Shown here: positions 21,351 to 30,641 of the stretch, in pieces | How positions within the stretch are numbered: position 1 is the stretch's first letter | How the letters are laid out: each line of letters opens with the position of its first letter | Assembly (NCBI GenBank): GCA_950295325.1 | Contig: OX485803.1 | Span: 3,782,001 to 3,846,000 of the forward strand | DNA: 64,000 bases | Direction of reading: 5' to 3' | Source: Polytrichum commune | Lineage: Eukaryota > Streptophyta > Polytrichopsida > Polytrichales > Polytrichaceae | Translations under genes and position numbers: made by a program | Notes under the pieces: generated by a model | The model's input: the letters and a program-made list of their open reading frames with translations, nothing else | Database searches by the model: none | What the model was told of the DNA's origin: nothing

Positions 21351-21794
21351 TTATGTGTTATGTAAGTTGTTGTGGAGTGGGGAGGTGATTGAGGATTTTT
21401 GGTTAAGTTGGTATAGGAGGTGTGATTGTTGTGTGTGATGTTGTTGTTGGTTTTGATATGGTCGGGTTAGTTTAATTTGGTGTGTTAGTGGGGGGTTGTC
21501 ATAGGCTATGATTGTGGTGAGGGTGATAGTAAGAAGGATGATTATGGTTATGGTGTGGTGAGTGTTGTGTGTTGGGGGGGGATTAGGTGTGTGTTCGTAT
21601 TTGTGTTGGGGGTGGTTGTTTGTTGTCTTTGTTATTTTTGAGATGTGATTGTTGTAATTTCGTTTTGGGACACATGTATTTTGTAGAGAAGATGAGTTGT
21701 ATGGGAGAGTGGCATTTTTATTTATGAGTAAATAGAGGCTACATAGGTTGTGTATGATATGCGTCCATGCATATGCTAGTGCCTTGCTATTCAT
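21351..21794 (-). CDS. Possible small ORF between ORF1 and ORF2, one membrane segment
   Basis: The 147-codon frame starts at an ATG that overlaps the ORF1 stop in ATGAATAG (start at 21794, TAG at 21787-21789). This arrangement would allow termination-reinitiation. The product is rich in T, H, N and Q, with one strongly hydrophobic stretch (about residues 81-97, ITIIILLTITLTTIIAY). No family is recognised. The A/C-rich strand gives long open frames by chance, so it may not be a gene. It ends 22 bp before the ORF2 ATG. Confidence 0.3.
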   Translation of the reverse strand: MNSKALAYAWTHIIHNLCSLYLLINKNATLPYNSSSLQNTCVPKRNYNNHISKITKTTNNHPQHKYEHTPNPPPTHNTHHTITIIILLTITLTTIIAYDNPPLTHQIKLTRPYQNQQQHHTQQSHLLYQLNQKSSITSPLHNNLHNT

Positions 21795-23016
21795 GAAGAT
21801 GTTGGTGGTCTTTGTGGAGGCTTGGTGAGGGGCTCCGGTAGTACGCGCCTGAGAATCCCGGTGGTACTAGGTGTGTGTTGGGCTCTCCCACATGAGCGTT
21901 AACCATGGATGAGCTTGGTGCGTGGGGGGGCTCCGGTGTGGTGGCGGCGAGCGTTTGCATGATGTTGTGTATGCGATTGTTGGATTGTTGAAATTCCATC
22001 GCCATGGCACTCATGATGTTGTGGATGTTTGTGGCGTGGGTCTTGAGCGTGTCCGTGGAGGCTTCGATTCTCTTGTCCGTGTTGAGGTTGATATTGTTGG
22101 TGAGCGATGTGAGTTTGTCGTCAACCGTTTCGACCAACTCCTTAATGGTTTTGGTGAAGAATTTCTCCGATACAAGGGGCGAGGAGGCGGCGGTGTTGTT
22201 CATGGCTTGAATTTTTTGTGCAATGACTTCACGGACGGGGGTGTGTGCTTGTCGTATGGCCATTTGGTTAGGCTCGGTCCCGTCGATGCTCCTTTTGTGG
22301 GGGATGAAGTCCACGCGCCTCCCTAGGATGTAGGTGGACTTGCGTAGCCACTCCGTGTAGACCGCCGCATTGAGACATTGAATGTGGCACCACCCGGCTT
22401 GGCGGTCGTCTTCTTGATTAGATTTGTGCCCGTAGGTGATGTCGGTAATGTTCTCCTCTCTAAAGAGCCGCTTCAATGCCTTGGTGATGGTGGATTGTGA
22501 CTCACGTTGGGGTAAATTGTTAGCTACAAGAGTGGTGCTAATTCTAAGCTCCGATAGATTGCCTATATCCTTGTCCTTAGTGATGCTCACCTTTAGTTTT
22601 TCGGAGTGGTAGGTTAGGCCATTGGTGATGATGTCCTCCCGAGCCTCTTCGGTAGTGAGGGTGAGGAAGGCGAAGTCTTTCTCCACATCCGCTTTAGTGA
22701 GCGATAAAATTTCTACCTCACGGCCTTCGTAGTAGGATTCGCTCATGAGGGTGCGGAGGATATCTATGGCCGTGCTTCCTCGGAGGGTTGCACCTTTGAG
22801 GTGGAGCCGCATGTTCTTGGCCTTTGTGATGAGTTCGAAGCCCTTCTCCACCTTGCCAATGACTCGTTCACCGTCTCCCATTGTCATGACGAAGGCGCGT
22901 TCTCCTCGGAGAAGAGCTAGTCCGTCTAGCTTTGGGTTTTGTAGGTGGAGTTTGATGAACCCCGCCCAATTCCGAGTGACCGTATTTATGCCTATATCAA
23001 TTGGGTTAGAGTATGT
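21787..23016 (-). pseudogene. LINE ORF1, 3' part: RRM-like modules and helical tail
   Basis: The frame is open from 23016 to the TAG at 21787, with an internal ATG at 22887. Upstream of that ATG it reads WAGFIKLHLQ and RGERAFV, so the ATG is not the true start. Counting from 22887, residues 25-105 form an RRM-like module (MRLHLKG, VEILSLTK, DFAFLTL, LKVSI) and residues 115-195 a second (TLVANNLP, WCHIQC, RRVDFI). Residues about 210-315 look helical, possibly coiled coil. RRMs in ORF1 proteins bind element RNA. The segment was cut from its 5' part by the solo LTR at 23022-24787; removing the LTR and one GTTAC copy rejoins the frame. Confidence 0.8.
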
Positions 23017-23021
23017 GTTAC
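23017..23021. repeat. 5-bp target duplication, solo LTR 2 (left)
   Basis: GTTAC here and at 24788-24792 flanks the LTR exactly. Confidence 0.85.
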
Positions 23022-24787
23022 TGTGAGGCCAAATCCACCACCCTTAAGCGTCCTAGTCCGGGTGATGGCTTTGCGAGTCACATGTATCTCTTACAACTTG
23101 AACCATGTGCAAAGTAATTTTTATGTCCAAAAGAACACATATTGTTTCCACTCATTGTACTTTATTAATGTTAGCCTCTTGGCTTGTGGTAGAGTTGGCT
23201 TTCTCAAGCGTCCAACCCGTGGCTTTAGCCACACATGCCCTTAAGGACATTCCCCTCGCTCGTTTAATCTTCACTTCCTTTTTGTTGCCATTGCAAGAAT
23301 CTTCCACATTCTCCATTAATAATGCAAGTGAGTTATTTTGACCAAGAGGTGCAAGTGTTGAAAAACACTTTTCTCAATGGTTAAACACACTCATACAAAC
23401 CCACACGTGGCACCAACTAGCCTAAATGAATATAACTTCTTAGCTACCACTAAAGATGGCCTAATGTGATCTAGTTTTTTATGTGCTAATACTTACTACT
23501 TGAGCTAGCCTTGCTAACCCCTAGATAGTCTAAATGAATTGTTGCTAGGCAACCCAGCTGCCTTCTGATTCCAGTCCCGGGTGTGGTCTAACCTCCAAGC
23601 CCAACTGCCTTTGATTCCAGTCCCGGGTGGTCTAACCTCCAAGCCCAGCTGCCTTCTGATTACGGTCGCGGTGTGGCCTAACTTACCAAGCCCAGCTGCC
23701 TTCTGATTACAGTCGCGGTGTGGCCTAACTTACCAAGCCCAGCTGCCTTCTGATTACAGTCGCGGTGTGGCCTAACTTACCAAGCCCAGCTGCCTTCTGA
23801 TTACAGTCGCGGTGTGGCCTAACTTACCGAGCCCAACTGCCTTCTGATTACAGTCGCGGTGTGGCCTAACTTACCGAGCCCAGCTGCCTTCTGTTCCAGT
23901 CCCGGGTGGTCTAACTTACCAAGCCCAGCTGCCTTTGATTCCAGTCGCGGTGTGGCCTAACTTACCGAGCCCAGCTGCCTTCTGTTCCAGTCCCGGGTGG
24001 TCTAACCTCCAAGCCTAGTTGCCTTCTGATTTCAGTATATGAAGTTATAATACCCGAATGGGTATCCCAACCACTAGTTGCACCCTAATCCAAACTCTCT
24101 CCTTCCCTAATCACATGTTTTCTAAGTTTTTCTTCTTCTTTCTTTTTCCTTGCTCCTAAATAATAAACTAATCTAACACACTAATTCCACTAACTACTAA
24201 CTAATCAACACGTGCAACTTTAAACTCTAAGAGCTCCCTCAATTGGGTGGCATTGAGAGAGAGAGCTTAACTAATTAACTTCACTAAGAACTAATGTCTC
24301 ACACACGTGGCTCAAGCTCTTTAAGAGCTTGCTCTCTTGAGAGCGCTTGATGGAGAGAGAGGAAAATGAGAGAGAAACCACCTTAAGTAGCAAAGAGGGA
24401 GAGAGGGAGAGAGGGAGAGAGAGGTGAGGATAGGGTGAGAGGATTAGCACCTCCAATCACAATCCCTTAACCTTCACCTTCAAAGTAGGGACTAATCCCC
24501 TTCCACCAAGCTTCCTTCTTCCTAAACTACCAAGGTGGATCCAAAAGTGGGCATTTAACCCGCGGAGCTCACCTTGCTTCACCTTACCCCCTACTCACAA
24601 TATCAAGGCATACTCTTATTGAATTCAACCTTGAAATAATCACACAACACATTCTAAAGCCTAAACTTAAATCCAAACCACACTTCACTCTTTTTATGTT
24701 TTGTGAATAATCATAACACATCAAAGTCAAACTAAAATTGGTTTCGAAGAGTTAATCACCACATGTGGGCACCATTTTGGGCTCACA
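23022..24787 (-). mobile_element. Solo LTR 2, inserted in LINE ORF1
   Basis: This 1,766-bp insertion has minus-strand ends TGTGAGCCCAAAATGG and GATTTGGCCTCACA (inverted TGTGAG/CTCACA) and an exact 5-bp duplication GTTAC. Both ends match the solo LTR at 3509-5149. It contains a minisatellite (23549-24034), a GA-rich tract (about 24350-24425), and a short minus-strand frame of about 53 codons near 23310-23150 of no known type. It interrupts ORF1 and is younger than the LINE. Confidence 0.88.
23549..24034. repeat. 43-47 bp minisatellite, about 11 units
   Basis: Head-to-tail units begin AAGCCCAGCTGCCTTCTGAT and end GTGTGGCCTAACTTACC. Units vary between a 'ttccagtcccgggtgg' form and a 'ttacagtcgcggtgtgg' form. 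The central four or five units are almost identical, which suggests recent expansion. Each unit carries a CAGCTG core. It lies wholly inside the solo LTR. Confidence 0.9.
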
Positions 24788-26757
24788 GTTACCTAGGAGT
24801 ATGTTCATGAGGCGTAGCCTCTCCAAGCATGCGGTTTTGACTTCCCTTCGGTTGAGCGATTTGAAGTTCCTGTCAAATCTTATAGTAACATGGAATCCTT
24901 CGGTGAGGCCCGTGTCTTGAGAGGTTCTCTCGTACTTTGGAATTTGCGTAAAATGAAGATGTTGTCCGGGTACCGCATCCGGGCGTTCAGATGGGTAAAG
25001 GACTTGCTTGGTTCGCGGGAAGGCACGCCGAATTGTTTTGAATTCGTGAATTTCGGAGGCGGGTGTACCAATGGCTTGGAATTCCTCATTCGTTCGCTTC
25101 TCCGATAGCTCTTTCTTGCCTCGTTGTATTGAGAGGGCTTCGTGCATGTGGAATCCTAGCCACATTTGTCCGATCATGTCAATGCCTAGTGTGGCTCCTC
25201 GTTTTGATCTTGTGCTCGATGTTGGTGGTGTGGCCTTACTTGGGAGTGGAGGTGTAGATGTCGCCGTATAGTCGTCGGCCTTTCTCCTTTTGGTGTTTTG
25301 GCTCTCCGAGGCATCGACAATCCGTGGGTTACGGTATTGTAGTGTTGGTGGTGTGCTATCGGCAATGCGGATAGACCTTTGTGGTGTTTCGTGTGTGGCT
25401 TGGATGGAGTGTCTCTCCGATGAAATTTGTAGAGAGCTCCCTCCTCTCTCCGGTGACACGTCCTCGAGTTGGGCGTCCATGTCCAAATCCTCCGCGGCGT
25501 CTATGTCATGTGAATGGGGCGGCTGAGAGGACTTGAGTTGTGGGGGCGGCTGGGCTTGGATTTGATGTCGGAAGGTCATGTAGTGGCCTTCCATCTCATC
25601 CGACGGCTGCATGCTGTGAAATGAAGCGGTATCGTGGGAGCCGGCCTTCAAAGCCTGAGCGATTCCCTGCAATTCGCAGTTAATTGTTTCGGTGAATTGG
25701 CGGGTCCAGGGGCTTCGGTGTTGGAATTTCGTGTGCTGTGCAGTTCGGGGTCTGTGCTGGGGGTGTGTGTTTGCTGGTTGTTGCTGAATTGTCTTGGGGT
25801 GGGTCGGGGGGGGGGGGCTTCTGTGCTCGTTGGTGTTGGTTTTTCCTTGCTGTGTGCTGCTGTTGAGTCTGTATGGGATCCACCAGTGAGTATGTATGCA
25901 AGAATTTGTGGGCCTGTTGTGGGATGAGGGTGTAGGAATGAGTTTGGGACTTACCTTGTTTTTGCGGCTGGGGCTGTTGGCTGCGATGGCAGCGAGTGTT
26001 GGGTAATGTTGCTTGCGATGGTGTGCTGCAGTGTGGTGTCTGATTCGGCAATTGCTGGTGCGGCTAACCAGGGTGTTTGTATGCGCAGTGTGGTGGCGGT
26101 GGGTGAGCGTCTGGCTGGGCAGTTCTTGGGTGGGCGCTCCCGGTTGGTGTGGTGGATGACGGCTGCGATTGGTTGGTGGGCAATTCGGTGGAGGGTTGGT
26201 GGTGGTGAGAGTGATCAGCTGGCAGCTTGGAGGAGGGCTTGTGCTGGTGCGGATGTGAACAGTCGGCTGGTATTTTGGAGGCGGGTTTGTGCTGATGTGG
26301 GTGCGAGCGGTCGGCTGGTGGTTCGGAGGAGGACTTGTGCTGGTGCAGTGGTCGGTGCGGGGCTGCTCCAATCGCTGTAGTGCGTCTGATGTTGGAGCGT
26401 GAAATGTGAGATGGTCTTGTGCTAGAAGTTGAGAGCTGGTGGTGTGGGGTGAGAGTGCTGGAATCGTCTCTGTGGTGGAGTGCTGAGGGGAGTAGATAGA
26501 GAGTGTGGTGAGAGATGGGAGTATGGAGTGGCAGTCAGGTGCTGCTATGGTGGTGTGACTTGGAAGGTGGTGGGGGGAGGAGGGGGCTGCGAGTGGGAGT
26601 ATAAGGAAAGTGTCCTGCTGTGTGCTAAGTGTGTGTAGTGAGGAGATGGTGTTTTGGGAGGTGTGATTGAGTGTCTTAAGTAGGGCGTTGTGGGTGTAAT
26701 TTTGGTTGTGTGGGTGTGTGCATGCAGCGACTTCTGTCAGTTGTCCTCGGTGTATCC
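24788..26757 (-). pseudogene. LINE ORF1, middle part: disordered region and start of first RNA-binding module
   Basis: The frame is open on the minus strand from the edge of solo LTR 3 (26757) to the edge of solo LTR 2 (24788). Most of it is low-complexity, rich in P, T, S, H and Q. A conserved-looking C-terminal part from about 25100 includes GFHVTIRFDRNFKSLNRREV (about 24840-24901). The frame enters in phase from the 5' part at 27720 and leaves in phase to the 3' part at 23016. Open reading continues into both LTRs by chance: codons from 26911 to 26763 and after 24787 are LTR sequence, not ORF1. Confidence 0.75.
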
Positions 26758-26762
26758 ATGTG

Positions 26763-27719
26763 TGTCGCGCACCTCTCCATGAGGAGTGCCCAAACCACCA
26801 TGGGCACAAGGGGGACCCCGGAGTGACACCCGGGACTTGTGGCGCCATTGGTGAGAGGGCCCAAGTGATCCTAGTGTGGATGAGGGCCCGGGCGTTGGGA
26901 ACGCCTCCCACCCACGGAGACTAGGAGGCACAAGGGTAAGGCCATGAGCTATGCGTAGCTCATGGCGTGATGTTTCTAGAATGCTCAAGAACACCTCAAT
27001 CGGAGTTATGGCCATTTGAGTGGGGCGCTGTCCCGGGACAGCGCCCTGGTACAGCAGTGCCTGGGAGGGATTCCCGGGACTGCCAAGGTTCAAACAGGCA
27101 TAACTTCCTCAAGACTTGCTTGAATGGAGCAAGTGAGGAGTCCATCGGCATCTACGTGAAGCGTAGATGAGGATGGAGTGGTTGGTTGTTATGATCAGAC
27201 ATCATACAAGGAAGTTATGATGGTCTGAAGCTGCTGGGGGGTTCTAGGCCCAGCAGCTAAAGGAAAATGTCCACTTGGCCCCAACTCTTGGTAGAGAGAC
27301 AAGAGGTTGGTTGACGGTGGGGTAGGGGCCCCGCGTGAAGTCCTAGAGGCTTATATGGGTGAGGTGGTGTGGCCTCACCCACCCGAGGCCGAACGGCAAG
27401 GCCTCCATGGGCTTTGGCCTATTGTGAGGCCATAGTTGCCTAGTATGCTTCGGGTTGTTGTAGTGTTGCTCCGGCAACGCGATGATCAACATAGGATTGG
27501 ACTTCCATGGATGGAAGTCCACATTGGGGAAATGGGTTACCGATTAAGGGGTGAGTCCCGAAAGCAAAGTAGGAGGGTTGGTTCCCTCCTATGAACTATT
27601 GGTCCGGGGTAAGAGGAGCTATCCATTAGCATGGCGGAATGCGAAGGGTTAGCGCTCGTAACCTTTGATAGAAACGAAAATTGGCAAGATTGTTAAGGGA
27701 CCTAGCAAGGGTTGCGACA
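26763..27719. mobile_element. Solo LTR 3, inserted in LINE ORF1
   Basis: This 957-bp insertion starts TGTCGCGCACC and ends GGTTGCGACA (inverted TGTCGC/GCGACA). It is flanked by an exact 5-bp duplication ATGTG (26758-26762 and 27720-27724). Its base composition is balanced and GC-rich, unlike the A/C-skewed LINE around it. A TATA-like gcttatatggg lies near 27350 on the plus strand. Its family differs from the other two solo LTRs. Deleting it with one ATGTG restores the ORF1 frame. Confidence 0.87.
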
Positions 27720-29289
27720 ATGTGGGCGGTTGGGTTTTTTGGGGGTGTTTTGGGAGGAGTGTGTGCTTAGTATGGGTGTGTGTGAGCTGGGGGGTTGGTT
27801 TTTGGGTAGGTTCAGGTTGGCTTTTGATGGTTGGGTGTGATCGGGTGTTTTTGTGGGAGGGTAGCCAAGTGGGGATCGGCGTTCCTTGTTTTGCTTTTGG
27901 CGTTCTCATCTTGGCTGGTGTGGGGTGTCTGTATGTTTTCTTGGTGTGTCTTGTTATTTTTGTGTTGTGGTTGTCAGTGTAGGGTGCAGGTGTCTGTTGG
28001 AGTTTCGAGGGTGTGTGGGTGTGGTGAAGGTTAGGTGAAATTGTGAGTGGCCTGTGGTGTTGTTTGGGAGGGGCTTTAGTCGCCGTGTTGGGGTTCGCCG
28101 CAGGCTTCTGGCATTCATTTCGATCCAGCGCGTGGAGCAAGTAAGGTGTTGGGGGTGATTTGTGTGTTTGTGTGCGTTTGTGTCGGGGGTTTGGTTGTGT
28201 TGGTGGGTGATGTGTGTCTGTGGAGGGTTGGGGGAATTGTATGGGGGCGTATCTGTGGTCGGGTGCACCGTATGTAATTGCTGTGTGAGAGGGGATTTTT
28301 TGTGAGGTGTTTGTTATGTGGAGCTTGCTCTGGACGGGTGGAGGCGTGTTTACCTCGACGGGAGGCTTGGGAGCGGCCTTTGGTGTGGCTATGGCGCCGG
28401 TTGTGTGGAGGTATGTATGCAGGTATGGGTGCTGGGTGGTTGAAAGTTGCTGGGTTATCATTTCGCTTTGTGTGTATCTTGGTTTTGCGGCATTGTGTGG
28501 AGTTCAGCGTTTGTGTGGAGTTCGGCGTTTGCGTGGAGTTCGGCGTTCGTGTGGGTGTGTATTATCTGTCTGTATGGTATTTGTGTGGGTGTAATGCAAT
28601 GCGGCGTTGGTGGGAGAACAGAAGTCTGCTGAGTTAGGGTTTAGAGGTGTATGGTACCTCGTATTATGCTGGGGGGCGACAACTAACGTGGTGCCGGTTG
28701 AGGTGTGATGATCGGTGTTGGCTGGGCCTGTGATGGAGCGTTGGGATCTGGGTGTCGCCGTGGTGCTGGAGCGGGGGTTGCGTCGGTTGCGGTGGCTTCG
28801 AGTCCTCCTGTGGCGGCTTTCTTCTGTCATGCGGTGTTGTGGGCGGTCCTCGTGGTGTCGCCATCGGGAGTTGTGGGCGTTCGCTTGGAGCTTCCTCGGG
28901 TGTGCAGAAAGTAGATCTAGATCTGAGGGGAGTGAGGGTGAGCTAGTTAGGTTATGTCGGAGGTGATGGGTGGGTTTATTGGGTGGACAGACTTGTACAT
29001 TTGTTGTGTTGAGGATGCCGAAGCCAAGTGTGTATAACACTACTGTGATTAAGAATGGAAGCCGGCAATTTTGAGTATTCCGCTGTCTGTGTCTCCTTCT
29101 GTTGTGTGTGCTTGGTGTTGCGTTGGCTGCACTTGATGTTCGGCTACTCCCGATCTTAGGTGTGTTTGGAGATCTGCTTCTCCCGCTTCCTGCCTTTGAT
29201 TTCTTGATGTGTGCGCCTGAGAGGTGAGCGATGTAGTGAGTTGCTGTCGGCGTTGTGGTTCCGGTCCGAGGTTGCCTGGTTGCGGCCAT
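27720..29289 (-). pseudogene. LINE ORF1, 5' part: disordered S/T/P/H/R-rich region
   Basis: The frame runs from ATG 29289-29287 to the solo LTR 3 edge. It has one stop, TGA at 28504-28506. That TGA sits in a set of 18-bp repeats (about 28500-28555) whose other units have CGA at the same place, so it is a clear CGA-to-TGA change. The start is uncertain: the frame is open upstream to a TAG at 29338-29340, which itself follows an in-frame ATG at 29347-29349, and a C-to-T origin of that TAG is possible. No folded domain is seen. Confidence 0.65.
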
Positions 29290-29380
29290 CGCCACGATCC
29301 TCTCCTCCTTGTCCGCATATGTTTCATCATAGGTTTGCTAATGCAACATGAGTAGTTTTGTTGTGTAGACTTAACTGATC

Positions 29381-29392
29381 TCCAGGATGACA
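29381..29392. repeat. Target-site duplication of the giant LINE (5' side)
   Basis: TCCAGGATGACA is identical to 14091-14102. It sits about 90 bp upstream of the first secure ORF1 ATG, leaving a short 5' UTR. Confidence 0.75.
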
Positions 29393-29507
29393 CACTCTTG
29401 ACTTCCCTTATTGTTATGACACATGTTTAAAGCATAATTTGCAATCATTTGACACTGTCTTTGGTGTCAAAGTCCACCAGGTTTCCTACTTAGTGCGACC
29501 TAATTTA

Positions 29508-29894
29508 GGGCTTGTTTACACGAAAGTCGTTAGGCCATGGTTCTGGAGAATTTTTGATTTCTCATTTGGTTGAGAGTGTCACGGGCCCCTGCTTTAGGTT
29601 TACATGAGCGTAGTTTTGGATCACAACCCAAAAGATCTTCAGTGGATGGAAAATCTACGTGGACACCTGTATGGCAAGTACGGGTAATGTTGACCGGAAT
29701 TGTAGTAACTTTTTCTGGAACGGCTCGTGGAGATAAGTCTGACGTGATTTATGGCAGGCATTTCAGTTTTGCATTGAGGGCTTGTGACCTCCAAAAGACT
29801 TTGGGCTAGAGTCCATGAACTTCTCTAGGATCTCATCCAGAAAGTGACGTATCCTGATCATTTTAAAACTAGTGTCTTTGGTGTAAACATGCCC
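29508..29894. mobile_element. Tourist-like MITE (PIF/Harbinger type)
   Basis: The ends GGGCTTGTTTACACGAAAG and CTTTGGTGTAAACATGCCC are inverted repeats (one or two mismatches), flanked by TTA on both sides (29505-29507 and 29895-29897). The GTTTACAC core is shared with the Harbinger elements at 5852 and 38.7 kb. The ORF in it is not recognisable. Confidence 0.8.
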
Positions 29895-29899
29895 TTAGT

Positions 29900-30620
29900 T
29901 ATTGTGATGGGTTCATTTCAACTACTAATGTAGGGATTGGTGTATCCTCCTCGAACAATAAAGGTCTCTATGATATATGAATTTGCAATTAGCTATGCTG
30001 CACTTAAGCTTTCCTCCTTTTTCAGCCACAAATAGGAAGATTGTGGGGGAAAGGGGAGGAGTATCTGGGCTACTAGTATGTAAAGTCCAATAAAGAGAAT
30101 AAGGTTCAGGCAGGATTGCCAAATTTGAGCCTTCTGAAATTGGAAAGGCCCATGTGTGGAAGGATCTGTGCAATAAGTGGGAGAGCCTTGGCAAATCACA
30201 CTTCCCTTCTTGCCCTGGCCTTGATGCAACGCGAGTTTGAATGATGATGCGTGGTTGTCGATCTGCAAACAAATGAATCCAATTGGAGATTTGAACCCCT
30301 GTCTATTCCTCTCATTTGTCTACTAGATCTAACACAGTGATTTGAAATGAATGTCAATGCCCTCCGAGGATCGTCCATCTTTAATACTGCTACCAGTGTG
30401 TATGTTTGACAATTTTCGTTTGACGCCCAACTTCAAATCCAAAGTGTCACGTGACGTTTTCAAAAACAAAAATGAATGTCAATTGACATCTACATTTCAT
30501 TCTAAAATGTCACCTCAATTTCGGGTTACACGATATTTTAAAATTTTGGATATTTTGGATATTCAAAATACATTCCTGATTTATAACCAAAAAGAAAACT
30601 AGCAATCAAGCGTAAGCTTC
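29900..30620. other. No recognisable gene
   Basis: Short ORFs on the minus strand at 29925-30272 show no family resemblance. This stretch may be the 3' margin of the hAT element that follows. Confidence 0.4.
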
Positions 30621-30641
30621 CTTCGGTCTTGCATGTTTCCT

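Larger units (their letters stand above)
14103..29380 (-). mobile_element. Giant Dualen-like non-LTR retrotransposon (APE + restriction-like endonuclease)
   Basis: This is a single minus-strand element of 15,278 bp including two nested solo LTRs, about 12.5 kb without them. It is bounded by a 12-bp duplication. Its order from the 5' end is: ORF1 (29289 to 21787, interrupted), a small possible ORF, ORF2 (21328-14270), and a structured 3' UTR. ORF2 encodes a 2A motif, APE endonuclease, RT, RNase H, a CCHC knuckle and a restriction-like endonuclease. Both endonuclease types together are known in the Dualen/RandI clade. Its coding strand is rich in A and C throughout, unlike the flanks. The tail on the coding strand is T-rich (TTTTCTTTTTT) rather than poly(A). 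Stops and frameshifts show this copy cannot function. Confidence 0.82.

Noticed and set aside
21787..22887. 366-codon frame as the complete ORF1
   Set aside because: The frame is open and protein-like upstream of its ATG up to the LTR edge, and joins the 24788-26757 segment in phase once the LTR is removed.
23549..24034. CRISPR-like array
   Set aside because: Units are head-to-tail with no spacers, in a plant LTR; it is a minisatellite.
24752..26911. A 719-codon host protein
   Set aside because: Its first 50 codons lie in solo LTR 3 and its last 12 in solo LTR 2. The true coding part is the middle of LINE ORF1.
26737..27093. 118-codon minus-strand ORF
   Set aside because: It lies mostly within solo LTR 3 and shows no protein family resemblance.
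28278..28966. Plus-strand C/V/G/W-rich ORFs at 28278-28966
   Set aside because: Antisense shadows of the disordered ORF1 region and its 18-bp repeats.
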